Source: an uncultured Veillonella sp. (GTDB lineage: Bacteria; Bacillota; Negativicutes; Veillonellales; Veillonellaceae). Taken from it: a DNA stretch of 60,470 nt. A program made the translations under genes and the position numbers. A model generated the notes under the pieces. The model saw only the letters and a program-made list of their open reading frames with translations, had not been told where the DNA came from and did not search any database. The stretch spans positions 1-60,470 of the forward strand of contig NZ_CALLVP010000065.1 of NCBI RefSeq assembly GCF_938010505.1, read 5' to 3'. Each line of letters starts with the position of its first letter. Positions within the stretch are counted from its first letter, which is position 1. Positions 53,085 through 60,470 of this stretch are shown here, in pieces.

Positions 53085-54023
53085 TTATTGACCAATTGGT
53101 CGAGATACCAATGTATTGATATGGTCAAAACCAACTGGTGTTGGGGATACGAGGTACAAACATACTACAGCCGCCACGGCAAAGCCAATGGCCAAGTATG
53201 AGAAGCTACCATTACGAGGGAATTCATACAAGCCAAACATACGAATACCGATAGCTGCACCAATGGCCGTAATCAAAGACGGTATAGAGAAAATGTTATA
53301 AAAGCCGAACACTACCATAAGCCCTGCGTAGCCACCTACTACAGTAACCATAGGCAACATGCGATCCATTGGATTTGGAATAGATCGCGTAAGTGCAGCT
53401 GGATAATACGAAGCTTCTACACCAAACATGCCTAAAAATATATTAAAATCAGCCCAAATGATGTCCCATGCACTTCTAAAAGCATCTCTATGATTACCGG
53501 CATACCATGTAAAACCTGTAATGATTAAAATAGCTAAGCCTGCACAGATAAAGTAGTATTCACTAGGAATTTTAGGACCTGCATAAGCACCTACAGCTGT
53601 TACAACAGCACTCAAAATAGATGTTACTATTACGCGTTGTAAACGAGGACGTTTATTTTCAGGAATGCGCTTATACACAGTAGCCAATAATTCTAAAACG
53701 AAGCAAGCCATAAAGATAGCAATGCCTGCAGCAGGAACAAAGAAGGCACTCACCAAACTCAAAATGAAGGGAATGCACAAACGCCATTTAGGGAATAATA
53801 CAAGATCTTTATAATCTAAACGAACATCTTGTGTCTCCATAGTGAAGTTGTTGTACACCACAAAGAGCAGCATGAAGGCGATTGCATCAATGGCAGTAGC
53901 CCCCCAAATCAATAAGGTTGGCACTACAACCATAGACAAGGCTACCCCAGAAAGGCGAGATAAGCCAGCAGCCACTAAGCCCAGTAATAAAAATGGTGTT
54001 AAAGCAGATATAATTTCGAGCAT
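53085..54023 (-). CDS. multi-pass membrane permease (TSUP/TauE-SafE-like)
   Basis: 312 aa with about nine hydrophobic segments. The N-terminal piece (LLLGLVAAGLSRLSGVALSMVVVPTLLIW, in part) resembles the TauE/SafE opening, and a second half repeats the small-residue pattern (GVEASYYPAALTRSIPNPM). The family exports or imports sulfonates or other anions. Assignment is by topology and remains tentative. GGGAGGAATATT precedes ATG. It lies 54 bp downstream of the five-repeat helix-turn-helix protein on the same strand. Confidence 0.65.
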   Translation of the reverse strand: MLEIISALTPFLLLGLVAAGLSRLSGVALSMVVVPTLLIWGATAIDAIAFMLLFVVYNNFTMETQDVRLDYKDLVLFPKWRLCIPFILSLVSAFFVPAAGIAIFMACFVLELLATVYKRIPENKRPRLQRVIVTSILSAVVTAVGAYAGPKIPSEYYFICAGLAILIITGFTWYAGNHRDAFRSAWDIIWADFNIFLGMFGVEASYYPAALTRSIPNPMDRMLPMVTVVGGYAGLMVVFGFYNIFSIPSLITAIGAAIGIRMFGLYEFPRNGSFSYLAIGFAVAAVVCLYLVSPTPVGFDHINTLVSRPIGQ

Positions 54024-54077
54024 AATATTCCTCCCATCATTGTATAAATTTAAGTATATAGTATCTACTACACTACA

Positions 54078-54809
54078 TCAAGGAGAGATATATTTTTTCA
54101 TAGCTAACCGCTTTCGCACGGCAGAGGTAGAGCAGCCCATCACCTGTGCAATCTTTGCAACTCCACACCCTTGAGCACGGAGCTTTTTTATCTTATTTTC
54201 GTCTAGATCAAGAGAATTCGCTCTGATTTCTACACCTTGTTCTCGCAAATACATTGCCACTGTAGAACCACGAATCCCATAAGCTAGACCAATGTCATCT
54301 GTACTCATGCGATGATGAGTATATAAATATGCCATTTCCTCTACTCGTAAAGGCTTTCGAGCTTTAGGTGTCAAACAAATCCCCATATGCCGCAATACAT
54401 GGTGAACTTTCCATCGCGATATACCATACATGTGTGCAATGGTATCTGTACTATTTCCACTTTTATAGGCCCTACATATACGCACCACATCTATGGAGAC
54501 ATTCTTATTAGACCGCTGACAGGCCAATCCATATTCTTTCAATCGGTTTGCCATCGTCGTAATAGACACGTCATAACGTTTTGCTAGTGAATGGAGCGAC
54601 CACTTACCGGTCTCATATAAAGCTTGTACGTGGACCATATTGATTTCTTTCTTCAGAGGCCTCCTCTTGATATCATACGCTTTCATACGGCGCATTATAG
54701 TATCAACACTGCATTGAAAATAGTCTGCCACATCCCGAACGCTCCACTGCTTCTCTATATATAATTGTTTCAATAAATCTTTTGGTATAACACGCACATT
54801 ACGATACAT
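54078..54809 (-). CDS. tandem helix-turn-helix protein (five units)
   Basis: 243 aa built entirely from five similar units of about 48 residues. Each has an HTH of the form WSVRDVADYFQCSVDTIMRRM / WSLHSLAKRYDVSITTMANRL / STDTIAHMYGISRWKVHHVL / STDDIGLAYGIRGSTVAMYL / GVAKIAQVMGCSTSAVRKRL (each shown in part). No effector, catalytic or oligomerisation domain is visible. It should bind a long or repeated DNA target. Weak AAAGG precedes ATG. The permease gene follows it at 54 bp and may be its target or partner. The family is not recognised. Confidence 0.75.
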   Translation of the reverse strand: MYRNVRVIPKDLLKQLYIEKQWSVRDVADYFQCSVDTIMRRMKAYDIKRRPLKKEINMVHVQALYETGKWSLHSLAKRYDVSITTMANRLKEYGLACQRSNKNVSIDVVRICRAYKSGNSTDTIAHMYGISRWKVHHVLRHMGICLTPKARKPLRVEEMAYLYTHHRMSTDDIGLAYGIRGSTVAMYLREQGVEIRANSLDLDENKIKKLRAQGCGVAKIAQVMGCSTSAVRKRLAMKKYISP

Positions 54810-54869
54810 AATTTTACCTTTCCTTATGAACGAACTCCTTTCTCTATTATTGTGAAAGTTTCATCAAGA

Positions 54870-54927
54870 AAAAACAACAGAAAAGAGGTTCCTAATAGTC
54901 ACATAGGTGACCAATAGGAACCTCTTT
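54870..54927 (-). terminator. terminator of the floA operon
   Basis: A stem of about 21 positions (54882-54902 with 54907-54927, one mismatch pair), followed on the minus strand by a T-rich tail ending in TTTTTT. It lies between the 213-aa gene and the helix-turn-helix gene. Confidence 0.85.
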
Positions 54928-55064
54928 CAATATGTAATTATATGCACCACATTAGGATGTGTGTCAGTATGGTTGCTATACCACATCAATGTACAATCCG
55001 CTATTATTATTTATTTTCCAATAAAACCATAATCAATTTATATGTTTATAAATAGATTACTTCA

Positions 55065-55706
55065 TTAGCGGTATCTACGTTCAAGAGCCTTAGGTTTACT
55101 TAAAATAATAGACCATTTCATACCCTCTTTTAGAGCATGATTGGTTTTTCTAACACGAGTCGGAGTTACAGCCGAAGCAGTTGTAACACTTACATTATCG
55201 AGAAGAACATGGCCCTCTTTAGAGGCCTTATCTCGTTTAAACTCAGCTAGTCTTTCACTTAAGGTCGGACCCGTAACAGCTTCTCTATCTAAGCGAGTCT
55301 TATTTGTAGTATAACTTGGAGTGCTACTGGAACTTTTCGTTGATAAGGCTTCAATATCTCGTTGAGCTGCTGCAGCCTCTTCATTGAAATGTATGTCCTC
55401 CATAGTTTGTGATGGAGCTTCTGGTTGATGATTTAGAATCGGTTTATCTTCATAAAGGTCCCGATAAAAGTCATCAGCCTTAGACAAATCATCCACAGAA
55501 GGTTCATCTACCTTGCGCTCTATAGATATGCCATATTCGCGTTCCATGTCTTCCCAAGTTCCCACTGTTCCTGAGCTGACCTGCTCATCTGACTCTTCTG
55601 TTTTCTTGCCTTTCAAAACAGAAAAAGCAATATACGCGATGATACCTAACACAAATATAGGATTATGCTCAAAGATGGATAGCACTGAAGACAAAATAGA
55701 GTCCAT
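55065..55706 (-). CDS. single-span membrane protein with disordered tail
   Basis: 213 aa. One hydrophobic segment (about 15-31, PIFVLGIIAYIAFSVL) is followed by a highly charged, Ser/Thr/Asp-rich region with little predicted order and a basic end (KPKALERRYR). I recognise no family. AGGAGTAGCT precedes ATG, 8 bp after floA, so it is third in the nfeD-floA operon. In bacilli that place is taken by yqfB, which it does not resemble. It may be a FloA-raft client or tether. Confidence 0.7.
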   Translation of the reverse strand: MDSILSSVLSIFEHNPIFVLGIIAYIAFSVLKGKKTEESDEQVSSGTVGTWEDMEREYGISIERKVDEPSVDDLSKADDFYRDLYEDKPILNHQPEAPSQTMEDIHFNEEAAAAQRDIEALSTKSSSSTPSYTTNKTRLDREAVTGPTLSERLAEFKRDKASKEGHVLLDNVSVTTASAVTPTRVRKTNHALKEGMKWSIILSKPKALERRYR

Positions 55707-55714
55707 AGCTACTC

Positions 55715-56671
55715 CTATTCACTATCTGCTAAGTTTTCACGCATTTTAGTGTCTGCAATAATATTGTTCATATTGTAGTAATCCATAACGCCAAGATTAC
55801 CATTTCTAAAAGCCTCTGCCAACGCTTTTGGAACTTCAGCTTGTGCTTCCACAACCTTAGCTTGCATGTCTTGTGTTTTAGCACGCATTTCTTGTTCTGT
55901 AGCAACAGCCATTGCACGGCGTTCTTCGGCACGAGCTTGAGCGATTTTCTTATCGGCTTCGGCTTGGTCAGTTTGCAATTGAGCACCGATATTACGTCCT
56001 ACGTCTACGTCAGCGATATCAATGGATAAGATTTCAAAAGCAGTACCTGCATCAAGACCCTTACCCAATACAGTACGAGAGATATGATCTGGATTTTCCA
56101 ATACATCTGTATGCTCTTCAGAGGAACCTACGGTCGTAACGATACCTTCACCTACGCGGGCGATAATTGTAGCCTCACCTGCACCACCAACGAGGCGATC
56201 GATATTAGCACGTACAGTTACACGAGCACGAACTTTCAACTCGATACCATTTTTTGCTACCGCAGAGATAATTGGAGTTTCAATAACTTTAGGATTAACG
56301 GACATTTGAACCGCTTCCAATACATCACGACCTGCGAGATCGATGGCTGCGGAACGTTCAAAGGTCAAAGGAATAGATGCGCGTTCAGCGGCAATCAAAG
56401 CGTCTACAACGCGGTCAACGTCACCACCGGCAAGGTAATGCGCTTCCAACTGATTTACATTCACATCAAGACCCGCTTTATTAGCTTTAATCAAAGGCAT
56501 TACGATTTGAGACGGATTTACACGACGTAAGCGCATACCTACAAGTGTAAAAATACCAACGTTAACGCCTGCTGCTAGAGCAGATACCCAAAGTCCTAAT
56601 GGCACAACATATAAGAATACCATAATACCAATCAGCAAAATGGGAATCAAAATTAAAATACCTACATCCAT
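55715..56671 (-). CDS. floA: flotillin-like protein FloA
   Basis: 318 aa. An N-terminal hydrophobic hairpin (about 2-40) is followed by a SPFH/PHB-like domain (VNPSQIVMPLIKANKAGLD) and a charged, Ala/Glu-rich coiled coil (QTDQAEADKKIAQARAEERRA, in part), as in YqfA/FloA. It assembles membrane microdomains. The start is ATG at 56671 with GGAGG four bases upstream; an ATG four codons earlier overlaps that site. It follows nfeD, the usual partner. Confidence 0.92.
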   Translation of the reverse strand: MDVGILILIPILLIGIMVFLYVVPLGLWVSALAAGVNVGIFTLVGMRLRRVNPSQIVMPLIKANKAGLDVNVNQLEAHYLAGGDVDRVVDALIAAERASIPLTFERSAAIDLAGRDVLEAVQMSVNPKVIETPIISAVAKNGIELKVRARVTVRANIDRLVGGAGEATIIARVGEGIVTTVGSSEEHTDVLENPDHISRTVLGKGLDAGTAFEILSIDIADVDVGRNIGAQLQTDQAEADKKIAQARAEERRAMAVATEQEMRAKTQDMQAKVVEAQAEVPKALAEAFRNGNLGVMDYYNMNNIIADTKMRENLADSE

Positions 56672-56707
56672 AATAACCTCCATTATTTACAACGATGTTG
56701 TGAAAAC

Positions 56708-57172
56708 TTAATCACGCTTTCTAACAATATTGCGGCCACCTACAACGCGAAGTACCACAATAGGTGAACCGGCATCGATGAAGTCACCTTCGGTTACAAC
56801 ATCTACCAAATTACCATTAATTTTAGCAATACCTGCAGGGCGCAGTGTTGTATGAGCTACGCCTTCCTTGCCAGCCAAATCTTCTAATACATCATTAGAT
56901 ACATAACCAGCTTTTGTCGTAGATCGTTGCCCTAAGGTAAACAACTTACCTATCCAAGTCTTTTCAAAGTGATTAAAGAACACGATGATAATGACAATTA
57001 ACAAGGCTGTTAATCCTAGCACGGCATACAATGCTACTGTGCCTTCCCCAAGAGCTACATAAACGCCCCACAGGAATGCGCAATAACCGATAAGACCTAA
57101 AATACCGCCTGGTACTACGAGTTCTACCGCCATCAAGGCAACGCCGATAGCCATCCATATCAAAAACTCCAT
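56708..57172 (-). CDS. NfeD family membrane protein
   Basis: 154 aa, the short NfeD form without the ClpP-like protease part. Two to three membrane segments (4-20, 24-45 and about 50-70) are followed by an OB-fold domain (GKEGVAHTTLRPAGIAKINGNLVDVVTEG, in part; IVVLRVVGGRNIVRK). GGAGGGCCT precedes ATG. It is first gene of the floA operon. Such proteins act together with flotillins. Confidence 0.9.
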   Translation of the reverse strand: MEFLIWMAIGVALMAVELVVPGGILGLIGYCAFLWGVYVALGEGTVALYAVLGLTALLIVIIIVFFNHFEKTWIGKLFTLGQRSTTKAGYVSNDVLEDLAGKEGVAHTTLRPAGIAKINGNLVDVVTEGDFIDAGSPIVVLRVVGGRNIVRKRD

Positions 57173-57251
57173 AGGCCCTCCTCTCTTGAATTAATTTTAT
57201 ACAACTTATATGTTCATTATACAATATTGAGGATAAATTATAAAGACACTA

Positions 57252-57303
57252 AATAAAAACGACTACTTACTTAGGTACAACCTAATTCAGTAGTCGTTTA
57301 TTT
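57252..57303 (-). terminator. terminator of the uracil permease gene
   Basis: AAACGACTACT pairs with AGTAGTCGTTT, enclosing a second hairpin TTAGGT/ACCTAA, followed by TTTATTT on the minus strand. Confidence 0.8.
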
Positions 57304-57368
57304 TGTGTACAAATCAACTTACTTTATAATCTCAAGATTCTACTCCAAGATTTTAAAGACCTATGATA

Positions 57369-58652
57369 TTATACTTCTGTTTTTTTCAATTGATCGTTGC
57401 CAACACCTGTTTTTTGAAGGATTAACAAGCTAATGCTCATAGCCATGCCTACTACGGTGGCAAGGCCCATCCCTTTTAATACAACAGGACCAACCGCGAG
57501 TTCTGCACCGCTAAGACCTACCACAAGGATGACGGATGTAAGAATCATATTAACAGGATTTGTGTAGTCTACTTTACGTTCTACAAGCATACGCAAGCCA
57601 GATGCTGCGATGATACCGAACAATAAAATAGATACACCACCCATAACAGGTACCGGAATAGCATGAATAAGAGCTGCTACTTTACCTACAAAGGACACAA
57701 TCATCGCTAAAACTGCAGCACCACCGATTACCCATACACTGAAGCAACGAGTGATAGCAAGTACGCCGATGTTTTCACCATATGTCGTATTTGGTGTAGC
57801 ACCGAAGAAACCAGAAAGAATATTTGCAAGGCCATCACCAAGCAATGATCTTTGTAGACCAGGTTCTTTCATCAAATCTCTGGCAACGATGTTACTAGTT
57901 ACAACCAAGTGACCAACGTGCTCAGCAAATACTACAAAGAGTGCCGGCATAATCATGATGATTGCATTGATATCAAATACAGGCATACCGTAGAACTGTG
58001 GCAAGGAGAACCAAGGAGCAGCTTCTACACTAGAGAAGTCAACAACCCCCATCACAGCGGACAATACATAACCGGAAACAACACCGATAAGCACAGGAAT
58101 AACCGCTAAGAAGCCACGGAACACAACTGTGCCAAGCAAGGTAACAACTAAGGAAAACATAGAGATAATAATAGCTTGGCTATGGCTCATGCCTAAGTCT
58201 TGATTGCCGATAAGGCCAGACATACTCATCGCTACTGGTGCTAATTCCAAGCCGATAATAGCTACGATAGCCCCCATAGCTGCGGGTGGGAATAGCTTAT
58301 CAATCCAACGCGTACCAATATAACGGACGAGAACTGATAAAATTACAAAAGATAGACCAAATATAACGAAGGCGCCCTTTGCTGCTTCATAACCAAGGCC
58401 TGCAGATAATACACCTGCTACAGGCGCGATAAAGGCGAAGCTGGAACCAAGATATGCAGGAATCTTACCTTTACACACGAACAAATATAGTAATGTACCG
58501 ATACCATTCATAAACAATGCCGTTGCAGGATCTACTTTCAATAAATATGGCACCAATACAGTAGAACCAAACATAGCAAATAAATGTTGAAAGCTAAGTG
58601 GCAACATTTGGCCCCATGACGGGCGTTCTTGAATATCAATATAATCTTTCAT
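57369..58652 (-). CDS. uraA: uracil permease (NCS2 family)
   Basis: 427 aa with about 14 membrane segments. Early LPLSFQHLFAMFGSTVLVPYL (in part) and the NCS2 signature region (VFAEHVGHLVVTSNIV and GLANILSGFFGATPNTTYGEN) are diagnostic. It imports uracil with a proton. Uracil is favoured over xanthine by the UraA-type motifs, without certainty. GTGAGGAAAAAAG precedes ATG. A hairpin ATATGGTA/TACCATAT (58688-58716) lies 36 bp upstream. Confidence 0.9.
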   Translation of the reverse strand: MKDYIDIQERPSWGQMLPLSFQHLFAMFGSTVLVPYLLKVDPATALFMNGIGTLLYLFVCKGKIPAYLGSSFAFIAPVAGVLSAGLGYEAAKGAFVIFGLSFVILSVLVRYIGTRWIDKLFPPAAMGAIVAIIGLELAPVAMSMSGLIGNQDLGMSHSQAIIISMFSLVVTLLGTVVFRGFLAVIPVLIGVVSGYVLSAVMGVVDFSSVEAAPWFSLPQFYGMPVFDINAIIMIMPALFVVFAEHVGHLVVTSNIVARDLMKEPGLQRSLLGDGLANILSGFFGATPNTTYGENIGVLAITRCFSVWVIGGAAVLAMIVSFVGKVAALIHAIPVPVMGGVSILLFGIIAASGLRMLVERKVDYTNPVNMILTSVILVVGLSGAELAVGPVVLKGMGLATVVGMAMSISLLILQKTGVGNDQLKKTEV

Positions 58653-58687
58653 CTTTTTTCCTCACACAATATAACGATACTGAGCTC

Positions 58688-58716
58688 ATATGGTACACCC
58701 CTTAGGTATACCATAT
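58688..58716. promoter_or_regulatory. hairpin between the SEDS gene and uraA
   Basis: ATATGGTA-C-ACC pairs with GGT-A-TACCATAT around CCTTA. No T run follows on either strand. It could end the upstream gene or lie in the uraA leader. No PyrR-type loop is visible. Confidence 0.4.
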
Positions 58717-58760
58717 AAATTCACACAATTAGAATTAGCTTAAGATATATACGTTAAACC

Positions 58761-60104
58761 TCAACGTTCAGTTCTAGTTGTTCTACGAGCCGGTCTTTTA
58801 TTCGCTCGTGGTTTGAACGGGCCAGGCATATTTGGCTTATTAGTACGCTTTGGAGCAGCAGGCTTAAAACGACTTTGTGTTTCTTCACGTAAAGACGGCA
58901 AATCCTCAACTGTACCAACTTGCTTTACACCCTCTACATTGCGACGACCTATGCTCGCTAATAAACCGATAGCCATGAAATTCATCAACAATGAAGAGCC
59001 ACCATAGCTAACAAATGGCAATGGCACACCCGTTACAGGCATAATACCGCAAACCATGGCAATATTAAACAAGGCCTGTCCACTGATGAGCAATGTTATA
59101 CCCATCGCTAACCATTTTCCAAATTCATCACGAGCCTTATTAGAAATGCGGAATCCAAAATAGGTAAAAGCAGCAACCAAAACGACAACAAACACTGCGC
59201 CAAGGAAGCCCATTTCTTGAGCCCATACAGCAAAGGCAAAGTCCGTATGTGCTTCTGGCAAGTAAAAATACTTAGACGTACCTTGCATGAAGCCCTCGCC
59301 AAGAATACCACCAGAGCCTACCGCTAATAAACCTTGAACTGTTTGGTAGCCCATATCTTGCGCATGAGGCCAAGGATCAAACCAAGACTGAATACGTTCC
59401 CAACGATACGGCGACATACGGGCCGCAATAAAACCTAGAAAACCAGCTACTGCAAAAGCTCCGCCAAAAAATTTTCCATCAAAGCCTGCTAAATAAATCA
59501 GCACAAAGGAAAAGCCAAAGATTAGTACAGTAGTACCCATATCTGGTTGCAAGATCGTTAAAATTGCGAATATAATTGGCCAGATTAGCATTGGTAGCAT
59601 ATAGCCTACACGCTCACTAAAATATCCTTGTAAATTAATGAGTGGATTAGTATGCCTTGGTTTTCCCCATTTTCGCATAGTACTCAATTTAGCCGACGTC
59701 CATATTAAGGCTGCTAATTTCGCAAATTCTGAAGGCTGTATCGATACGGGGCCAATAACAATCCAACGACGTGCACCATTAATAACAGCACCAACCGCGA
59801 GAACCAAGATCATACCAATTAGTGTAGCAATCATAATTCTTTGCAACATGTGAGGTTTCTGTAACTGACGATAATCATATCGATACAAAATAACGCCTAC
59901 CGCCATAGACAAAAGCAAAAACGTCATGTGCTTTAAAAAGTAGCCTAATAATCCCGTATTTTCATAGATAGAACTGATATAAGTAGCACTAAAGATATTT
60001 ACACTGCCTATAATTGTAATGAGAAGAATAGATAAGAGCATACCTTGTAAGTCATTTTTAAAGAGTGAGCCCCACCGACTATCCCCCTTATTCGGTGTTT
60101 CCAT
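58761..60104 (-). CDS. SEDS family peptidoglycan polymerase (FtsW/RodA/SpoVE)
   Basis: 447 aa with about 10 membrane segments. SEDS motifs are clear: INGARRWIVIGPVSIQPSEFAKL (in part), TILQPDMGTTV, LPEAHTDFAFAVWAQEMGFLG and VSYGGSSLLMNF. It polymerises lipid II glycan strands with a class B penicillin-binding protein. A basic, disordered tail of about 60 residues (KPAAPKRTNK... RPARRTTRTER) is notable. FtsW and RodA cannot be separated with confidence. AGGAGG lies seven bases before ATG, right after trmB. Confidence 0.9.
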   Translation of the reverse strand: METPNKGDSRWGSLFKNDLQGMLLSILLITIIGSVNIFSATYISSIYENTGLLGYFLKHMTFLLLSMAVGVILYRYDYRQLQKPHMLQRIMIATLIGMILVLAVGAVINGARRWIVIGPVSIQPSEFAKLAALIWTSAKLSTMRKWGKPRHTNPLINLQGYFSERVGYMLPMLIWPIIFAILTILQPDMGTTVLIFGFSFVLIYLAGFDGKFFGGAFAVAGFLGFIAARMSPYRWERIQSWFDPWPHAQDMGYQTVQGLLAVGSGGILGEGFMQGTSKYFYLPEAHTDFAFAVWAQEMGFLGAVFVVVLVAAFTYFGFRISNKARDEFGKWLAMGITLLISGQALFNIAMVCGIMPVTGVPLPFVSYGGSSLLMNFMAIGLLASIGRRNVEGVKQVGTVEDLPSLREETQSRFKPAAPKRTNKPNMPGPFKPRANKRPARRTTRTER

Positions 60105-60105
60105 G

Positions 60106-60470
60106 TTAAGCCTCCTTTTGTACTTTTGGCTTAATTGCTTCTAAGCGGAAAATAGGTTGACCTTTTTTACTAAATTTTTCTTCATATTCAGTTTTTACAT
60201 TTGGAAGATCTGTACTATGTAAATCATAAGTTACATTTTTAAGCTCCCAACCGCATTCTTTGAACTCTTCGAGCGAGAACATAAACAAACCTTCATTGTC
60301 TGTCTTGAAGTGAACTTCGCCACCATCTTTCAAAAGACGAGCATAGCGGTCAAGAAATGTGTGATATGTAAGGCGGCGTTTTGCATGTTTCGCCTTAGGC
60401 CAGGGATCACAGAAATTAATATAGAAACGATCAACTTCACCAGGTGCCACTATCTCTTCGATACCTGCAA
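60106..60470 (-). CDS. trmB: tRNA (guanine-N7)-methyltransferase, 3' part (cut by window edge)
   Basis: Only the C-terminal ~121 residues lie in the window; the frame stays open to base 60470 and the start is beyond it. FYINFCDPWPKAKHAKRRL is the TrmB signature and LKDGGEVHFKTDNEGLF follows. It methylates G46 of tRNA. It precedes the SEDS gene with almost no gap, suggesting one transcript. Confidence 0.95.
   Translation of the reverse strand, partial: AGIEEIVAPGEVDRFYINFCDPWPKAKHAKRRLTYHTFLDRYARLLKDGGEVHFKTDNEGLFMFSLEEFKECGWELKNVTYDLHSTDLPNVKTEYEEKFSKKGQPIFRLEAIKPKVQKEA

Overview
The window reads as chromosome from a low-GC anaerobic Negativicutes bacterium, most likely Veillonella. This is inference from gene content, protein resemblance and AT-rich intergenic DNA; no database was searched. 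Support comes from a complete menaquinone operon, de novo purine genes, a stand-alone biotin-dependent carboxyltransferase subunit of the kind used in lactate-to-propionate metabolism, an A-type flavodiiron protein and a FloA/NfeD pair. Most genes are on the minus strand; the plus-strand exceptions are a nitrilase-family hydrolase, a membrane-anchored protein, purL, the flavodiiron protein, tRNA-Ser and pepT.

Layout: 1-5.5 kb holds a PadR / HAAS-domain membrane protein / Met-His-Gln-rich secreted protein operon, an HtrA protease and an OmpR-type two-component system. 6-12.2 kb holds the carboxyltransferase, a GT9 glycosyltransferase pair and a three-gene envelope glycan operon (polysaccharide deacetylase, phosphodiester glycosidase, membrane-anchored protein). 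12.4-18.3 kb holds a nitrilase and a DUF4178 / DUF350 / membrane spermidine-synthase-like locus that has been tandemly duplicated and then partly deleted. 18.3-19.2 kb holds a dead IS200/IS605 transposase and a tRNA-Leu/Phe/Asp cluster. 20.2-28.2 kb is menF-menD-menH-menB-menE-menC-menI. 28.5-35.9 kb is purE-C-F-M-N-H-D. 36.3-43 kb holds xpt with two small paralogues, a LysR regulator and a divergent single-chain purL. 43.3-54.8 kb holds the flavodiiron protein, tRNA-Ser, homocysteine methyltransferase, an amino-acid binding lipoprotein, an OPT transporter, peptidase T, an MFS transporter, a uracil-glycosylase-like protein, a permease and a five-repeat helix-turn-helix protein. 55-60.5 kb holds a FloA/NfeD operon, a uracil permease, a SEDS protein and the 3' part of trmB.

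The most interesting signals are regulatory or evolutionary. First, the DNA ahead of menF has an extended -10 promoter, a strong terminator and an upstream segment that can pair with the terminator's first arm, which is riboswitch-like architecture in front of the menaquinone operon. Second, purE is preceded by a 30-codon leader reading frame that runs through an intrinsic terminator and stops inside the purE ribosome binding site. Third, a fossil of the DUF4178-DUF350-speE unit shows a near-identical promoter, a DUF4178/DUF350 chimera and a speE start with a nonsense codon in sequence. Fourth, menD and menE carry low-complexity linkers, and a 7-bp tandem repeat sits inside the same operon.

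Start codons were adjusted wherever a clear Shine-Dalgarno sequence favoured an internal start. Family names rest on visible motifs and remembered family features.
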